This document shows, piece after piece, positions 49,780 to 62,257 of a stretch of DNA of 64,000 bases. Location: positions 7,318,501 through 7,382,500 of the forward strand of contig NC_134960.1 in assembly GCF_965638725.1 (NCBI RefSeq), written 5' to 3'. The translations under genes were made by a program, and so were the position numbers. The DNA comes from Aptenodytes patagonicus. Lineage: Eukaryota > Chordata > Aves > Sphenisciformes > Spheniscidae. Each line of letters begins with the position of its first letter. The first letter of the stretch is position 1. The notes under the pieces are model-generated. The model was not told the DNA's origin and did no database searches. It worked only from the letters and a program-made list of their open reading frames with translations.

Positions 49780-52256
49780 CTGGGATAAGGGAGAGATGAG
49801 AAAAGAAAATGGGGGGCAGTTACAGTCAGATTTCTGTCTGGAGCAAACTGCAGGTGCTGGCAGCTTCTGCAGGGGAAGGGATTCCAGGAGCTGCCTGGAG
49901 TTCCAAAGGACGAGGATTTCCCCTCCAGACATCATACACAAACCACACAAGGAGCTCATGCCCAGCCACAGATATGTGGCATGCCAGGCAATATACCTTG
50001 AATGGGGATGTGTAGGCATTCACTCTAGCTGTACCTGTTTGGCCACAGCTAGAATGGGGACAGTGCCATAGGTGAGGTTTCCCCCAAATCTGGAAACTCA
50101 ATACAAAATGTGCTAGATGGACACAGGAGACAGGGAGGACATGGAGAAGCCAGACAAAGAGGTAGTCACAGATGGTGACAAAGGAGTATGAAAGGAAAGG
50201 TGAGGGGAATTAGAGAAAATGAGGAGGAGGAGAGAAAGGGAGAGGATGCATGTATGCATATGATGTCCTGGGTAGATTTGCAACAGGCACATTTGAGCAT
50301 TGATTTATTTGCACAAGGTCTCCAGCTATGCAGCATCACAGGCTTAGCACGGATCAGGGACCTGCAGGGCTGAACAATGCTCTTGCTGGCTTCCAATTCA
50401 AGGTCATACTGTGGGCATATCAGCCATGGTCTTCATTGCCACGGTTGGGAGCCTGTGAGCTACCTGAAGAAGCCCAATACTTGAACAGCTGGGGAGGCAG
50501 ACGGTGCTTCCAGGGTGAGCAGAGCCTGTTGCCACCAACCCAGATGGCTGCGTCGTGCAGGGAACCGCAGGCCTGAGCAGCTCAGCAGCAGAAGGCTGTC
50601 CCTCACGCTATTGCTGTTCAGCCTCCTTTCTCACGCCTCGCTTGCCTGTGGCCTGTTAGTTCTCTATTGCATGTGAAACACCGCTATGCTGTTCTGAGAT
50701 ACGGAGAGGTTAGAAGCAGTTTTCTGCGATTTATCCCAGGTCTCAACTTCTCCCTTCCCGGCTACTGGATGCTCTGGATTCTGCTTTATTCTCTTACCGG
50801 CTGGGAAAATCTTGGCTGGTTGTTAAATTACACATCTTCCCTTGCGGGACAAATGCAGTGGTTGCCAGTCATCTGGACCACCATTTTCCTGCTGGGAAGG
50901 AGACAGAAAGAAGCAGAGACAGAGGAAAAGAGAGACCCATGGATACCTTTCCCTGAGAAAAGAGGGAAGGGCTCCCTTTGCATGGTGCCAAAGGGAAAGA
51001 GGAAGCCCAGGAAAGGAAAGAGACGAAGAAAGATGCCGCTTTGTCAGAGTTTTTGCAGACACCATCAATCCCAGTGAGAGAGCCTTTGCGGACTGGGAAA
51101 GGCGAGTTTTTGAATGAGGTGCTAAAGGCTCCTGGATCTCTGCATCACCCGCTTGGTTGCCAGCTACTGTGATGCTTTGCCTCCCTAGCAGGGAAAACGA
51201 AATCCTGTCCTCTTCCACCAGTATAGAAACCAAGAGAGCCCTAAGTAGCACTTGGTGCACTAGGAACTGGCAAAGACGAGGTCAAGCATACAGGCAAGTA
51301 CTCAGCAGGGAAATGATGGGATAACATTCAGAGAACTATACCATTGATTCTGCAAACCCAAGCAGACACTACTAATGCTAGATAAGCCTTGCACTGATCT
51401 TGTCTGCTCCTTGTAGCGTTGTATCTCTTGCTGCTTAATTGTATTTATACACCATTATCCCTGCCCTAACATAGTAACGGGAAAAACTATTCACTTGCCC
51501 AATTAAGGCTTTGTCTGACGAGGGCAAGCCCTGCAGGCAGTGTCAGGGAAAGGCTGTGCAAGACAGATTGGGGCACCACTTCAAAACACCAAATTACAAG
51601 AGCACAATTGGCCCTCATTCGTAGGACCAGTTCTGCACACGCGCTGCCTGATGAGTCCCCTGGGGTGACAGCCCACATGCCCTCTGCCCTAGCATCATGT
51701 GTCTTAGAGGACGCCCTAGAACTTCTTCACGTTTCATGTCTAAGTCATCCCTGGGATGCCGTGAGGTGGAAGGGAGAGGCCCACCAGTTCGGTCAGACCA
51801 GCTCTTTGAGGAATCCTTCCCTCTTGGCTCCCTGTTGAGACTATGGGCTCAGCAGGGAGGGAGAGATGGGGCGTGTCTGCAAGACCCAGCCAGACACCTG
51901 GATCCTTGCAGGCTGTTTTACCACAACTAACAGTGTCACTCGATTCCCAGGAGGAGCTGGGACTGGCATACCCTGCCGTTCACGCGACATCGGAGAACAC
52001 CTCAAACACTGGCAAGTCCCAGAATGTCATTTAAAAAGTGTGTTAGATAATTGCACTTGGCACCGGAGCCCTTGGACGGGCAGCTTTGTCTATGGCTGTT
52101 TAAGCCTTTTGGTGTCTGTGAGAGAGCTTTCCCTGTAGCTCACCTACACCTAAAGCAAACAACTTCATTAGCTCAGGCATGCGAGTGCTGAAAGCCCAGG
52201 GAGCTGGGGCAAACGCTCCCAGACACTGCTGACCTGGTTTAATTTCTGTGTCTCAC
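49780..52256 (-). other. FAT2 intron (2.5 kb) with purine-rich tracts
   Basis: Purine-rich stretches on the + strand occur at about 50195-50250 and 50895-51040. Open frames there are composition effects. No exon or known transposon recognised. Confidence 0.5.
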
Positions 52257-52467
52257 CTGTGATATTAAACCACACTTGGCTGGGGCCCATTTCAATGCTG
52301 ATCACTCCCACCATATGGTTTACAGGATCTGTTTCCATCACGGCAAAGTTAAAATGGGGCTCATCGAAAGCTAGTGGCTCTGAGGAAGGGCCAGGCCGGG
52401 TGACCCAGCTGATGTGAAGCCGCACGTGGGAGGAAAGTGGTGGGCTGCCGCCGTCTGTTGCCTTCAC
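52257..52467 (-). CDS. FAT2: FAT2 exon: cadherin repeat with long non-canonical linker
   Basis: Reads [20 protein letters not shown], then [20 protein letters not shown] and [29 protein letters not shown] is canonical, but the DxNDNxP linker is replaced by a longer proline-rich segment. Acceptor TTCCCGGCAG, donor GTGAGA, phase 0 in and 1 out. Confidence 0.92.
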
Positions 52468-53122
52468 CTGCCGGGAAATGCACATGCAGTCAGGGAGAAG
52501 GCTGGTTTAGCCCGTGGGAGCCCCATGGGAAGCTGCTTCTCCCACCCACCAGGAGTTTCAGGTCCAAGTGCACCCAAAATCCCACAAAACAAATCTTGAC
52601 CTAGTGGCCCATGCTCTGGCTGCTTCCAAGGTAGAGCTGTGCAACCCAAATTCCTCTTGACCATCAAGCAAATCTGCCAATCTCAATCCACAGCAGAGAC
52701 CTGGATCACAAGCCTCGTTGCAAGGACCCACAGAGTGTGGGAGAACTTTAAACCTATATCCAAACCCGTGGCCTGATCAGACTGCCAAATGGAGGCACTG
52801 CTGAAACCCAAAGACTGTTCAGGTTTGGGTCCACATCCATATGGGGTCATGGATCACTGTGTTCATCTCTGAGAGTGGGTTGGACAGTTAATTTTAAATT
52901 TATCTTCCATTTTTAATAGCTTCTTATCTTCTGCATTTCCCATCATTCCCTCCCAGTTTCTCTCCCTGTAACCCAAGTCTGTCTCATTCAAGTTCTCCTG
53001 CCACTGCTGCATTTTCTCCATCTCTTTCCCTCTTTTATCTCTTCTGTTTCTGCAGCCTTTCCTCTCTTTCCCTCCCCACCCATCTCTTCCCATTGGCTCT
53101 CTCTGTTTCCCTCTCCTCTCAC
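52468..53122 (-). other. FAT2 intron (655 bp), pyrimidine-rich
   Basis: Strongly C/T-rich on the + strand from about 52940 to 53120, hence purine-rich just downstream of the donor on the transcript. Nothing else recognised. Confidence 0.5.
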
Positions 53123-53434
53123 CGTGAGTATGTTGTATTCGGAGGCAGGAAAAGCTTTCCTGGAGAACACCATGCCGGTTGTGGGGTTGATGGTGAATAT
53201 CCCTTCCTCCTCCTCCTCGATGGTGTAGGTGATCTGGCTGTTCTGGCCCTGGTCACGGTCTGAAGCGATCAGCCTGTAGACTGGCAGTGGTGTCTCCGAG
53301 GCGTCTCTCTCGGGGAGCTGCACCATGAAGAGCTTGTGGGGGAAACTGGGAGGACTGTCGTTGGCATCCAGGACTTGTATCACAACTCTGCTGGTGGACT
53401 TCAGGGCTGGCTCTCCGTTGTCGGAAACAGCCAC
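53123..53434 (-). CDS. FAT2: FAT2 exon: cadherin repeat, DANDSPP linker
   Basis: Reads VAVSDNGEPALKSTSRVVIQ, then VLDANDSPPSFPHKLFMVQL, IASDRDQGQNSQITYTIEEE and AFPASEYNILT. Acceptor TTGCTGGCAG, donor GTGAGA, 104 whole codons. An acidic run EEEEEG precedes IFTINPTTG. Confidence 0.93.
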
Positions 53435-54273
53435 CTGCCAGCAAGCAAAGGGAGTAGGTGACAGAGCTCTTTGTCATGACCTAGGACATGAGCAGCCAGC
53501 CTTCATCCTCATGGGCAATGACTAAACTAGGGTTTTTGTGTGGATCTGCATTTGTATCTCAACATTTTCAGAGGCATTGCTCCTCTCTGCAGGGTAAAAT
53601 CTGGTGGCTGTAGCTGGCACTGTGCAAGGCTTGGGCATGCACGGGGACACCCCTCTGCAGGGCTCCTGCTTGCAGTTGCTCTGGGCAGTGGGTCAGATTG
53701 ATCATTAGGGGTCACAAAACTGAAAACATTTGTATTGCAGTGGCTTGGCAAGTTATCACCCATCCTCACTTCGCTGTGCCTGTGCACGCTCCCAGCATGT
53801 TGCATTGCAGAGAGAAATGTATTATCCTCAATCACACTGATAGACTGAAACACCTCAAGATCCCTCTAATGTAAATACGCATAGCTCATAGTAGCTAAGG
53901 ATGGGGGCCAGTAACACAAAGCTACACAGCAATGTTTGATACAATGAGATAAATGAGGGTGGATTTCTCTGGCTTGCTTTTTCCCCCATAACTTATTATC
54001 CATCCTGCTAGAGGACAATTCCAGTCCTCTTCCTGCATTCCCACAGCTTCCAGAACAGGCCTTTTGCGCCAGTCTTCAGTAAGGAAATAATAAACCCCGC
54101 AGTACTGCTGCAGCTGTCTCTTAGGGCAACACACACCGTTTAATTAAGTTTCCCAGCAGTTGAGAGCTGATGGGATGAGATTCTTTCTCTGTGCTCCAAC
54201 TTGCAAGGAAAGCTCTTTGAGAACTTAATACACTTGTAGGTAAATAAAGCTAATTACAATCATCATTACCCAC
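53435..54273 (-). other. FAT2 intron (839 bp), nothing recognised
   Basis: No exon or repeat recognised. Donor GTGGGT at 54273-54268. Confidence 0.5.
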
Positions 54274-54335
54274 CTCTAGGATATGTTCAGCCTTGTATTC
54301 TCGATCCAGCTGCCGTGAAGTCGTAGAAATCAGAC
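54274..54335 (-). CDS. FAT2: FAT2 micro-exon (62 bp)
   Basis: Too short for an ORF scan, found by joining phase. It encodes (G)LISTTSRQLDREYKAEHI followed by LE, which is exactly the stretch needed between NLITG of the previous exon and VAVSDNGEP of the next, including the LDRE calcium motif. Acceptor TTCTTGGCAG (the AG at 54337-54336 on the minus strand), donor GTGGGT. It enters in phase 1 and leaves in phase 0. Confidence 0.9.
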
Positions 54336-57300
54336 CTGCCAAGAAAGAAACCCTTTGAGCTCCAAGACTCGGTGTCCGAGGAAAGCCAGGGCTGATCAAA
54401 TCCCTGTGTGCCCCACATCAGTCTGTCTGCCCGTCCTGTTTCAGGTTCCCTTTGTGATCGGAGGAGAAAGACAGATACCCCCAGAGGGCAAGTTGTCCAT
54501 TTCCAGTGTGAATCCCTGTGCGGAGGTGCTGCTCTCACTCCTCTGATTACAGACCACAGAGGAGGGGGACACCTACCAGATGCCTACATCAGTTGAGGGT
54601 TGTCAAAGCATTTGGTGAGAAAGGCTGCAGGACTGTGAAAACAAAATTTTTGTTATGCATCTCAGTAGGAAACATTCTGCATGCACTGGCTTCTTAAGAA
54701 GTCTTGACTTCCATTTTCCCTGTGCTGAACCTTGCTCTTTGTAATTTACAGTGTTTTGACAAAAGTTTGTCTTCCGTCTTGGGAAATACCCTCTATTCTA
54801 CCACTAGAACAAATGCATTCAGGCTAAAAATAAGGTGATAATAATGTTGGTATATTATTTAAGCCTTGCTGAAAGACAGGATAAATCCTCTAACAATTGC
54901 AAGATTTGAGGGATTTTTAAAAAATACAAACTAGTTTAACAGCAGGGAATAGGTTGGATGCAGGAGGGAGGAACTGTGGCTGTAATAAACTGGAGTTTAA
55001 ACAAAATCATCATAATTGCCTCTTTTTGGCCTGTCAGTGATTAAGCTGAGTAGATGCAAGTGTGGAAAGGATGGAGTTGAGGCTTGTGTTTCCAACGTCT
55101 GCTTTGGTAATAGTCCTTATCAAGTGCCTTGACTCTTCACCTTTGGGGAAAAGCAGCTCTAGACCATTTTCACAACCGCTTTACAGATGATGGAAATTGT
55201 ATATATAATGCATGATTTTCTGACAGTCCTCAAGTCTGACACCTGTGAGTGTTTTTGTCCGTTCCCCGCATCTCCTGCTCCCAGCGGTCGCTGTTATCAC
55301 GGTGTTTATTCCTCGCGAAGGGAAGTCCTGCTTCCTCGCACAAACGAAAGGCAGGGTGAATTTTCCTGACCACCTCAAGCAGTGATACAGGCTCATGCTA
55401 CTCTGGGAAATGCTTTGCATGGGAGGCAGCGTGCATCTGCAGTGGTGTGAGCACGTGCACTTGTACATCCTGAAAAACTTGCCAGAGTTGCGCGAACCCA
55501 TCTCAACTCTCATTTCTGGTCGAAAGCCAGAAAGTTTTAATTAATAGTATTGTTTTCAGTTGTATCATACTTTGGTGCATTGCTGTCTGAGCATGATAGG
55601 CAGGAGAAAATGGCTGCAGGAAACACCAGGCAGCTGAAGGAGGGAGCAAGGAGCAGCTGCTTGGAACAAGACTATTGTTAACTGTTTCCACTTGTTCTCT
55701 GGGATTATTCGTATTTGGCACCAGCCACTGCACTAAACATTTATTTGATGCCTTTACAATCATAAATCAACACTCCTTAATGTGTTATGACAAGATGATT
55801 TGAAAGACTCTGTTTGCATGTATGTCATGGATTTTTTTTTCTTCTCCCTAATCTTCCTTCTGACATCTCAGCAGGTGAAGAGGACTCAGCAGTGGCCTGA
55901 GAGCATGCTGGCTGAGGAGCTTTTGAACCTCTCCCAGGCTCGTGGGAGGTTGCAGGGCTCCAACAGCAGCAAAACTCTTGATATGCATGGAAATGCTCTC
56001 TTGATGGGGGCCTAAAGAAGGAATTGCAGCAGCGGTTCACTGAGATCTCTGATGGTCCTGTCCACATTGCCAATAGGTTGGCTAGGACAGGGGAGCAAAG
56101 CCTAAAACTCCAGCTACCTCAGGGGATGGTTCATAATTTTGGTCTAACGAGCCCATAGGACACATAGGTAGATATTGACATGGAACCACCCAATACCTGT
56201 GTGCACACTGGGGATATTTCTAGTCTATCGGATTGCAAAATTCAGTTGCAACAGACTAATACCTTGTTTGCACTTGGTTACTGCATGCCAGCTGATGGAA
56301 GGTAACTTAAATGACTCTGAAGTGATTATTTGAATTTGCCTGGCCACACCCTGAAATTCTTTCATGACCTAATGATAAAAATGAAAGAAAACAGGATCGT
56401 AGCTGAGCTTTCTAGAGCTGGAGAAGGACTGTAGTGAAGGCAGATGAACTGGAACTTAATGACTATCTTAAATGTCTGTAACACTGAAGATGCTCAGATC
56501 TCCCGGGGAGTAAGAGCTGCCTCTACTATCTGTCACAGACCTGTACCATATCCCAGCTGGGAGTCTTACCAGGTGGCATTTTTGGGTTTAGCTTCCTATC
56601 TGTTGAACCACAAGTCAAAGGGTTGGCTTCTCCTCCTGACCCCAGGCAAACTCCCTCTGTCCCTTACCCTGTGCCCAATCGTGGATCCCAGTTCCCCTCT
56701 CCAGAGCCAGTTACCACTCTGCCTTGAGATCAGAAAGCTCTTGTGGTTAACGGTTAATCACTCTAACTTCTGTATGGAGCCGTGGTGCTGTGCGGCTGCC
56801 AAGATGCACAAACTGCCAGCAGTGTTCACACGGCAGCTGAGCACCCAGAGACAGGGAGACGGGGATCAGACGTGGTGCTCGAGAGAAGCCAGCTGGAATT
56901 AATGCATATTTTTATTTGTTGCTACTTGGTTATACACCCTGTGAAGCCAGAGGGCTAAAATGGAAGTGGAAACTGTTATTAAAGGGGAACTGCCGTCAGC
57001 TTTCGTGGCCTGGGGAAACAGTTCCTCGGTTCTTTCTGCTGCCCCCTACAAGGACCTGGGAAGTGCACGTTTAATTTTTAATGAGAGTGTTTTGTGTGTG
57101 CATGTGCACATGTGCGAGTTATCAGTGCAGTCCCTGCCCCTCTGGAAAACACCAGCTAGCCCGTCCCACGGGACTTGCAATTGAGTGGGTGTCTTTTATT
57201 TGTGTTCTTGTATGTGGCCCTGAAGGTTTCTGCTGAGTCCTACAGAAACTGAACAAAACTGCCAAAGGTCCTAATTGCACTTGGCCAATTAGCCAAGCTC

Positions 57301-57717
57301 TGCATTCACCTGAAGGTCCAGAAATTATCCCTTCTGTTGCTTGCATACAGACAGGCACAAGTTCTGCTCTTGCAGGCTATCTACACACAGCAATGGGAAA
57401 GGATTGTCTGTAATTCTCCTGCTTGCTGCCTGGAAAGGGGAGAGAGGAAAGCTGGTCATGTTGGAACAGGAGCAGCAGAATTAACAGTGCATTGTTGTCA
57501 GGGAACAAAAAATAATAATAACTTCTGCTGGCAAGAGCAGGGCTGGGGTGGAGGTTGCTGGCCCCCTGCCCTCGCTGCAGGGAAGAAAATCTAAGATAGT
57601 TAAAATAGCCAGAATCAGGTTTGCAGGCATCGGGGCTTTCACAAGAGCCTGAGAAGGGAAGAGGTTGTTCTTCTGAAATCCTCTTTCTGTTGTCTCACTA
57701 TTGCTTCCATTTCACCT

Positions 57718-57870
57718 TCTCCTCTCCTCTCCTCTCCTCTCCTCTCCTCTCCTCTCCTCTCCTCTCCTCTCCTCTCCTCTCCTCTCCTCTCCTCTCCTCT
57801 CCTCTCCTCTCTCTCCTCTCCTCTCCTCCCCTCCTCTCCCCTCCCCTCCCCTCCCCTCCCCTCCCCTCCT
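57718..57870. repeat. (CCTCT)n/(CCCCT)n pentanucleotide microsatellite
   Basis: About 18 perfect CCTCT units (57721-57810), then a mixed zone and about seven CCCCT-like units up to 57870. It is a mirror-type polypurine/polypyrimidine tract of about 150 bp. Confidence 0.95.
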
Positions 57871-58322
57871 ACCACCTCCCCTTTTGTTCGGACCCTGCTT
57901 TGCACTACTCCATGCTCAGCTGGAGCCTGTGGTATGTTGGCTTGGGGAGCAGCAGTGCAATGATCCCTCAGATTTAAAGACCAGGCTGTTTCTGGATGTC
58001 CTTCCATGCAGAGAAATGCTGGGAACTACAGGCGTCCTGGGGAAGCCCATGGACACTGACACAGCAGGAGAAGGATCAGAAGAACAAGCACTAGATAAGA
58101 GCTGGAGATGAATAGTCCAAAGTAAAAGGATTCTCCAAACAGCCTTTCAGTTGGATGAATGGCTTCATCCTGACTCTTTGGGCCACAGCCTCCCAATTCC
58201 TCCTGGTCCTGTCTGGACTGGAACCCCCTTCACACCAGGGACTGCAAACCCTGCACAAAACAAGCTGAAAACCTTTCCAGCAAAAGAATACCCCAAGCCC
58301 TACTATCCGCCCATCTCTCCAT

Positions 58323-58356
58323 GTCTCTCTCTCTCTCTCTGTCTCTCTCTGTCTCC
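58323..58356. repeat. (CT)n simple repeat
   Basis: CT dinucleotide run interrupted by two GT steps (GTCTCTCTCT…GTCTC). Confidence 0.85.
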
Positions 58357-61300
58357 CACAAACACTGCTCTGCACCAGCTGCCAGGCTGGGCTGGAGACA
58401 TTCCATCGCCGATGGCAGAAAGCTTTCATCTCACTGCACAGTTTTATTCCTTCTTCTCATTAGCCTTTCATTTATTTTCCCTCTTTTTTTCTCCACCCTC
58501 TTTAGGGAACTGAGAGCTGGAAGAGCTTAGAGCCCTTCTGTGGTAGTTCAGGGATGCTGGAGGAGCCAAGCCCTGCTGAGGGACAGTCTTCACAGCCCTT
58601 TCTGCTTCCTTGCAAGGCCTCAGGAGGAAAAGCCAAGGGGCCTTGCTGGCTATGTCTCCACTGGCCAACCCACCCCTGTGTCGAGATACTGGATCAAAAG
58701 CAGAACAAGCAGGCTCCAGGACCAGAAATAGGTTACTTGCAGTAGTGTGGCACTGTGCCCTGAATAACTATCCAGGGCTATTCTGCAGGGTTATTCTGGG
58801 TGTAGACGTATCTGTTGTAACAGTAAATCAGGACCTTAATTCCTATTAGCACACAGGATGAGAACAAGCTTCCTCCTCTCCTCCTTTTGCCAAGGGGCTC
58901 CTACCAGGAGCGCCTTGCCTAGAAGAGACCCAGACTGATCTCTGGCCCTCTCGTGCTCTGGCTTATTTCAGTGCCGATGTGACTTATTTATTCTTTGCTG
59001 ACAGTGTGGGATAGAAGAGAAGAGGTCTAGATCACAGTCTTCTTTGCATGTAGGAGCCTCCCTTCTCATCTGAGTGCTGGAAGAACTCCTGACACATACA
59101 GATTATCCTGTCCTTTGCTCAAATCATATGACTAAGAGCAGCAGCCTCTGTGGTTTCCTCTTGAAACTTCAATGTTTATCATTGAATAATGCTTCATCAC
59201 AGATAAGCAGCTCTGCCTACTCAAACTCTTCTACTGTCATAGGATTTGGGATTGACCGTGGAAGGAGTATTGGCAATCTGGATCATAGAGATCTCTGGCA
59301 TTTCAAGAACTGAAATATTTCTGCGTCTTTTTGTGATAATTTCCTTTAGGTAGTGAAAGAAGAGATGCATTTACTGCATTTGAAAAACAAAGGACGTGTC
59401 CTAACTAAAAATCCAGAATAAGCCTCAGTAGTCTAGTAGCACTATATTGCTCAGATACTCGCAGTGCTTTCTCTTTTCTCCTGTTCAAATGTATTTGCAC
59501 TGCACTGGGATAACCCTTTTTTTGAATACAACCCTGCACTGATGTGATTGACCAGGAACTGAAAGACCAGCAGTTCATCTTCCAATGCTACACTATCAGG
59601 CTGAGACCAAAGATTATATTTTTATTCTACTTAACGGAGCAACTATCATGCCCTCATCTGCAGAATGAAAATATGACAGGGTTTCCAATAAGCTGCCTAC
59701 AGCCCTGAAGTTTAGACAAGCTGTGATATTCCTTCTGGCAGTAGTAGCAGATGACTTCTCTTTAGATACTGTAAACATAAGGATATAAACTGCTCAGTTC
59801 ATGCCAATGTTTGCAGGTGATAATTTGTTCTTTTCGGTGACATGCAAGTAAAACAATGGATAACTGAATCCTCATCAGGCTTGGAAGCAGCTCCTTAAAC
59901 AACCTCCAAGCTCAGGGTTTAAGGAAGAGACCTCCAGAAACTGTCCAAGAGATAAGATCAGCTCATGAGTTTCTTACAGGACTGACAAACTTATCACTCT
60001 TCACATGCAAATTACCTGACTGTAGAGAGAGATGGATAGGGGATGACTCATAGCCGAGAGAGCTTTTTTTTGTCTAAGATGGGAATTAAAGGGTTGGCTT
60101 AGAGGTGAGGTCTCATTAGCAAATGTTCAGATTTTGCCCGTGTCGCTTGTTGTACCATAAAACACAGCAGCCTTGGAGCATGGCTTTGTAGGGCTGCACT
60201 CCCACTGGGGTGAAAGTTTTGCCTGCAGCATAGAGAAGGCTGAATTTCCTGCAGGGTGCATGGGTGCAAGCTGGAGCTCGGCAGACGAGGGGAGCTAGCC
60301 TGGTGTCCTGATAGCCATTTCTGGTCCATATCCCATTGAAAAGGCAGTGGTCTTCTAAAACAGGGCCTCCGAAGGTACCTCTCCACAGAGATCAGCATTT
60401 GTGCAAGCTGTCTGTGGGGCTGAGTTGTGCATAGTCATTTGGACTATGTGGGAAAGTTGGATGCAGAGCAATGCCCTGACCTGGCTAAAAAGCTTCTGAG
60501 AGTGGAGGTAGCTACAACTGGGGCTAGCAGTGGTCAGAGTTAGCTGACATCTCCAAGTGTAGCTACATGGTGCCAAGTAGAGACACCCAATGAATCTTCT
60601 GCAGCCAGAAGGATTTCAACATTTCAGCGTAACAATTTCTTTCTAAACATCCCCCTCCTAGCCACCTGTAGAGGACTGCCAGATAGCCATTACACCACAG
60701 GTAACACCTAATTGAGAGCTGCACTAGCCTTTTTCAATACATGCATCTCCTTTCTCATCTGAAAGCAGGCTTCTATCCCGCTGCAGTAGGAGAACTGCTT
60801 TTATCATCGGCAGGAGATCAAAGTCATGCAATTAATCCTCTCCCATACTCAGGCTCTGTGCCCTCCCTTCCTTCTTCTCCCAGGAGCTGATGGAGTGACG
60901 GGCTCGGCACAGCTTTCCTTGCCAGACTGGCCCAATGTCAGCTCTGCTGGGATAGTTTGAGGAAGCTGTTTACAGAAAACATCAGTGGGTTTTTGATGGC
61001 TCTGAAAGATCTGGTGATTAATCCTCAGATGAAAGATACAGTCTAGGAAGATGGCAGAAGAGGCTTACTACACTTACTACATTAATAGCGCCGGAGAACG
61101 GGTGGAGCCTTTAAATGCAGTGGGATTCATTTTTATTAATCCTGCCTTGGTCTGTCTCAGGAGCAGATAGTCACCTCCAGAAGGGTGTTTCCTGGCTCAG
61201 GCTGTGCAATAGGGCAGTTGTTTATAAGGGGGAAGATTAAAAGCAACAGCTTGGTTCTGTTTAGGCTTTGAAAGTAGCACATTTGTGTCATTCTAAGAGC

Positions 61301-61499
61301 CATCTGGATGCAAATAGCAGCCCTCAGGTTGAGGGTTTCAATCCTTAGCCTCCCCACACAGTGTATTTGGAGACTGGGACTTTTGCTGCAGAAGGAAGGT
61401 GTGACAAAGGCAACTGTGTGGGCTGTTTATATTGAATATGTAACATCCTCTGGGCACTTGGAAGCCTCAAAAACAGATGCTGAGTTGGGTCAGTCTTAC

Positions 61500-61814
61500 C
61501 TGTAATGAGGTTAATGGTGAAGAGTCCTTGAGGATTTCCAGTTAGGATGTGAAAAGTCAGTTTTCCCTCTGAGCTAGAGTCTGGATCTAAGGCATCAAGC
61601 TGAAGGACAGACGTGTTTGGTGGGGAATTCTCCATCACAGAGGCATAGAAGACAGGTCTGGACATCTGAGGTGGGTTGTCATTGGTATCAGTGACTTCAA
61701 TATAAATTTCAGTCACAGAAGACAGAGGAATTGTTCCCAGGTCAAGAGCTAGCACTGTCAGCCAGTAGTGAGACGTTCCTTCTCGGTCGAGTGGTCCTAT
61801 GGTCCGGATGGTGC
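61500..61814 (-). CDS. FAT2: FAT2 exon: cadherin repeat, DTNDNPP linker
   Basis: Reads (G)[18 protein letters not shown], then [40 protein letters not shown] and [20 protein letters not shown], ending FTINLIT. LDRE, DTNDNPP and DPDSSSEG are canonical or near-canonical. Acceptor TTCTTCTAG, donor GTAAGA, phase 1 at both ends. The 443-bp intron upstream (61815-62257) shows nothing recognised. Confidence 0.94.
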
Positions 61815-62257
61815 CTAGAAGAATGACAGAAAGTGCTTGTGAGGGATTTAAGGAACTCAGACCACTTTGTCAGTCTGTGTCTCTAGTCTGCTTCCTGGTT
61901 TTGCTGCAGATAGATATAAACTGTGGCACCAACCTTGTATGGCTGTGAGATTGTGCGGAAAGTGAGGGCTTGCTTGTGCTGAGGGTAATTCGGTACACAA
62001 GTGAAAGGGAAGACCTTGCTATTTTGGAGGAGGACAGACATTGATTTTCCATTATTTTAAGGAGACGAACCCTGCTTGCTCCTCCCCAGATACAGGGATG
62101 CACGTTGTACATCCCTGCACAAGCAAGAAAGATTTGAATGCATGGAACTTTGTAAATGGAGAGAATATAGAAATGTCCTATTGGGTCAAAAAGTCAGGCC
62201 AAACACAACATGTAGTTTAAGCCTTTAAGGTACACCATTAAACTAAGCTGTCATTAC

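Larger units (their letters stand above)
54336..61499 (-). other. FAT2 large intron (7.2 kb)
   Basis: The longest intron in the window. It contains a CCTCT-type microsatellite (57718-57870) and a CT run (58323-58356), listed separately. I recognise no exon, RNA gene or transposon. The protein reads through continuously from exon 61500-61814 to exon 54274-54335, so no coding exon is missing. Confidence 0.6.

Noticed and set aside
57639-58111. Open frames over the CCTCT microsatellite
   Set aside because: Pure repeat translation (SSPLL or RRGEE patterns), not a gene.
54336-61499. Missing cadherin exons hidden in the large intron
   Set aside because: Protein sequence and phase join smoothly across it (NLITG to GLISTTS), leaving no gap.
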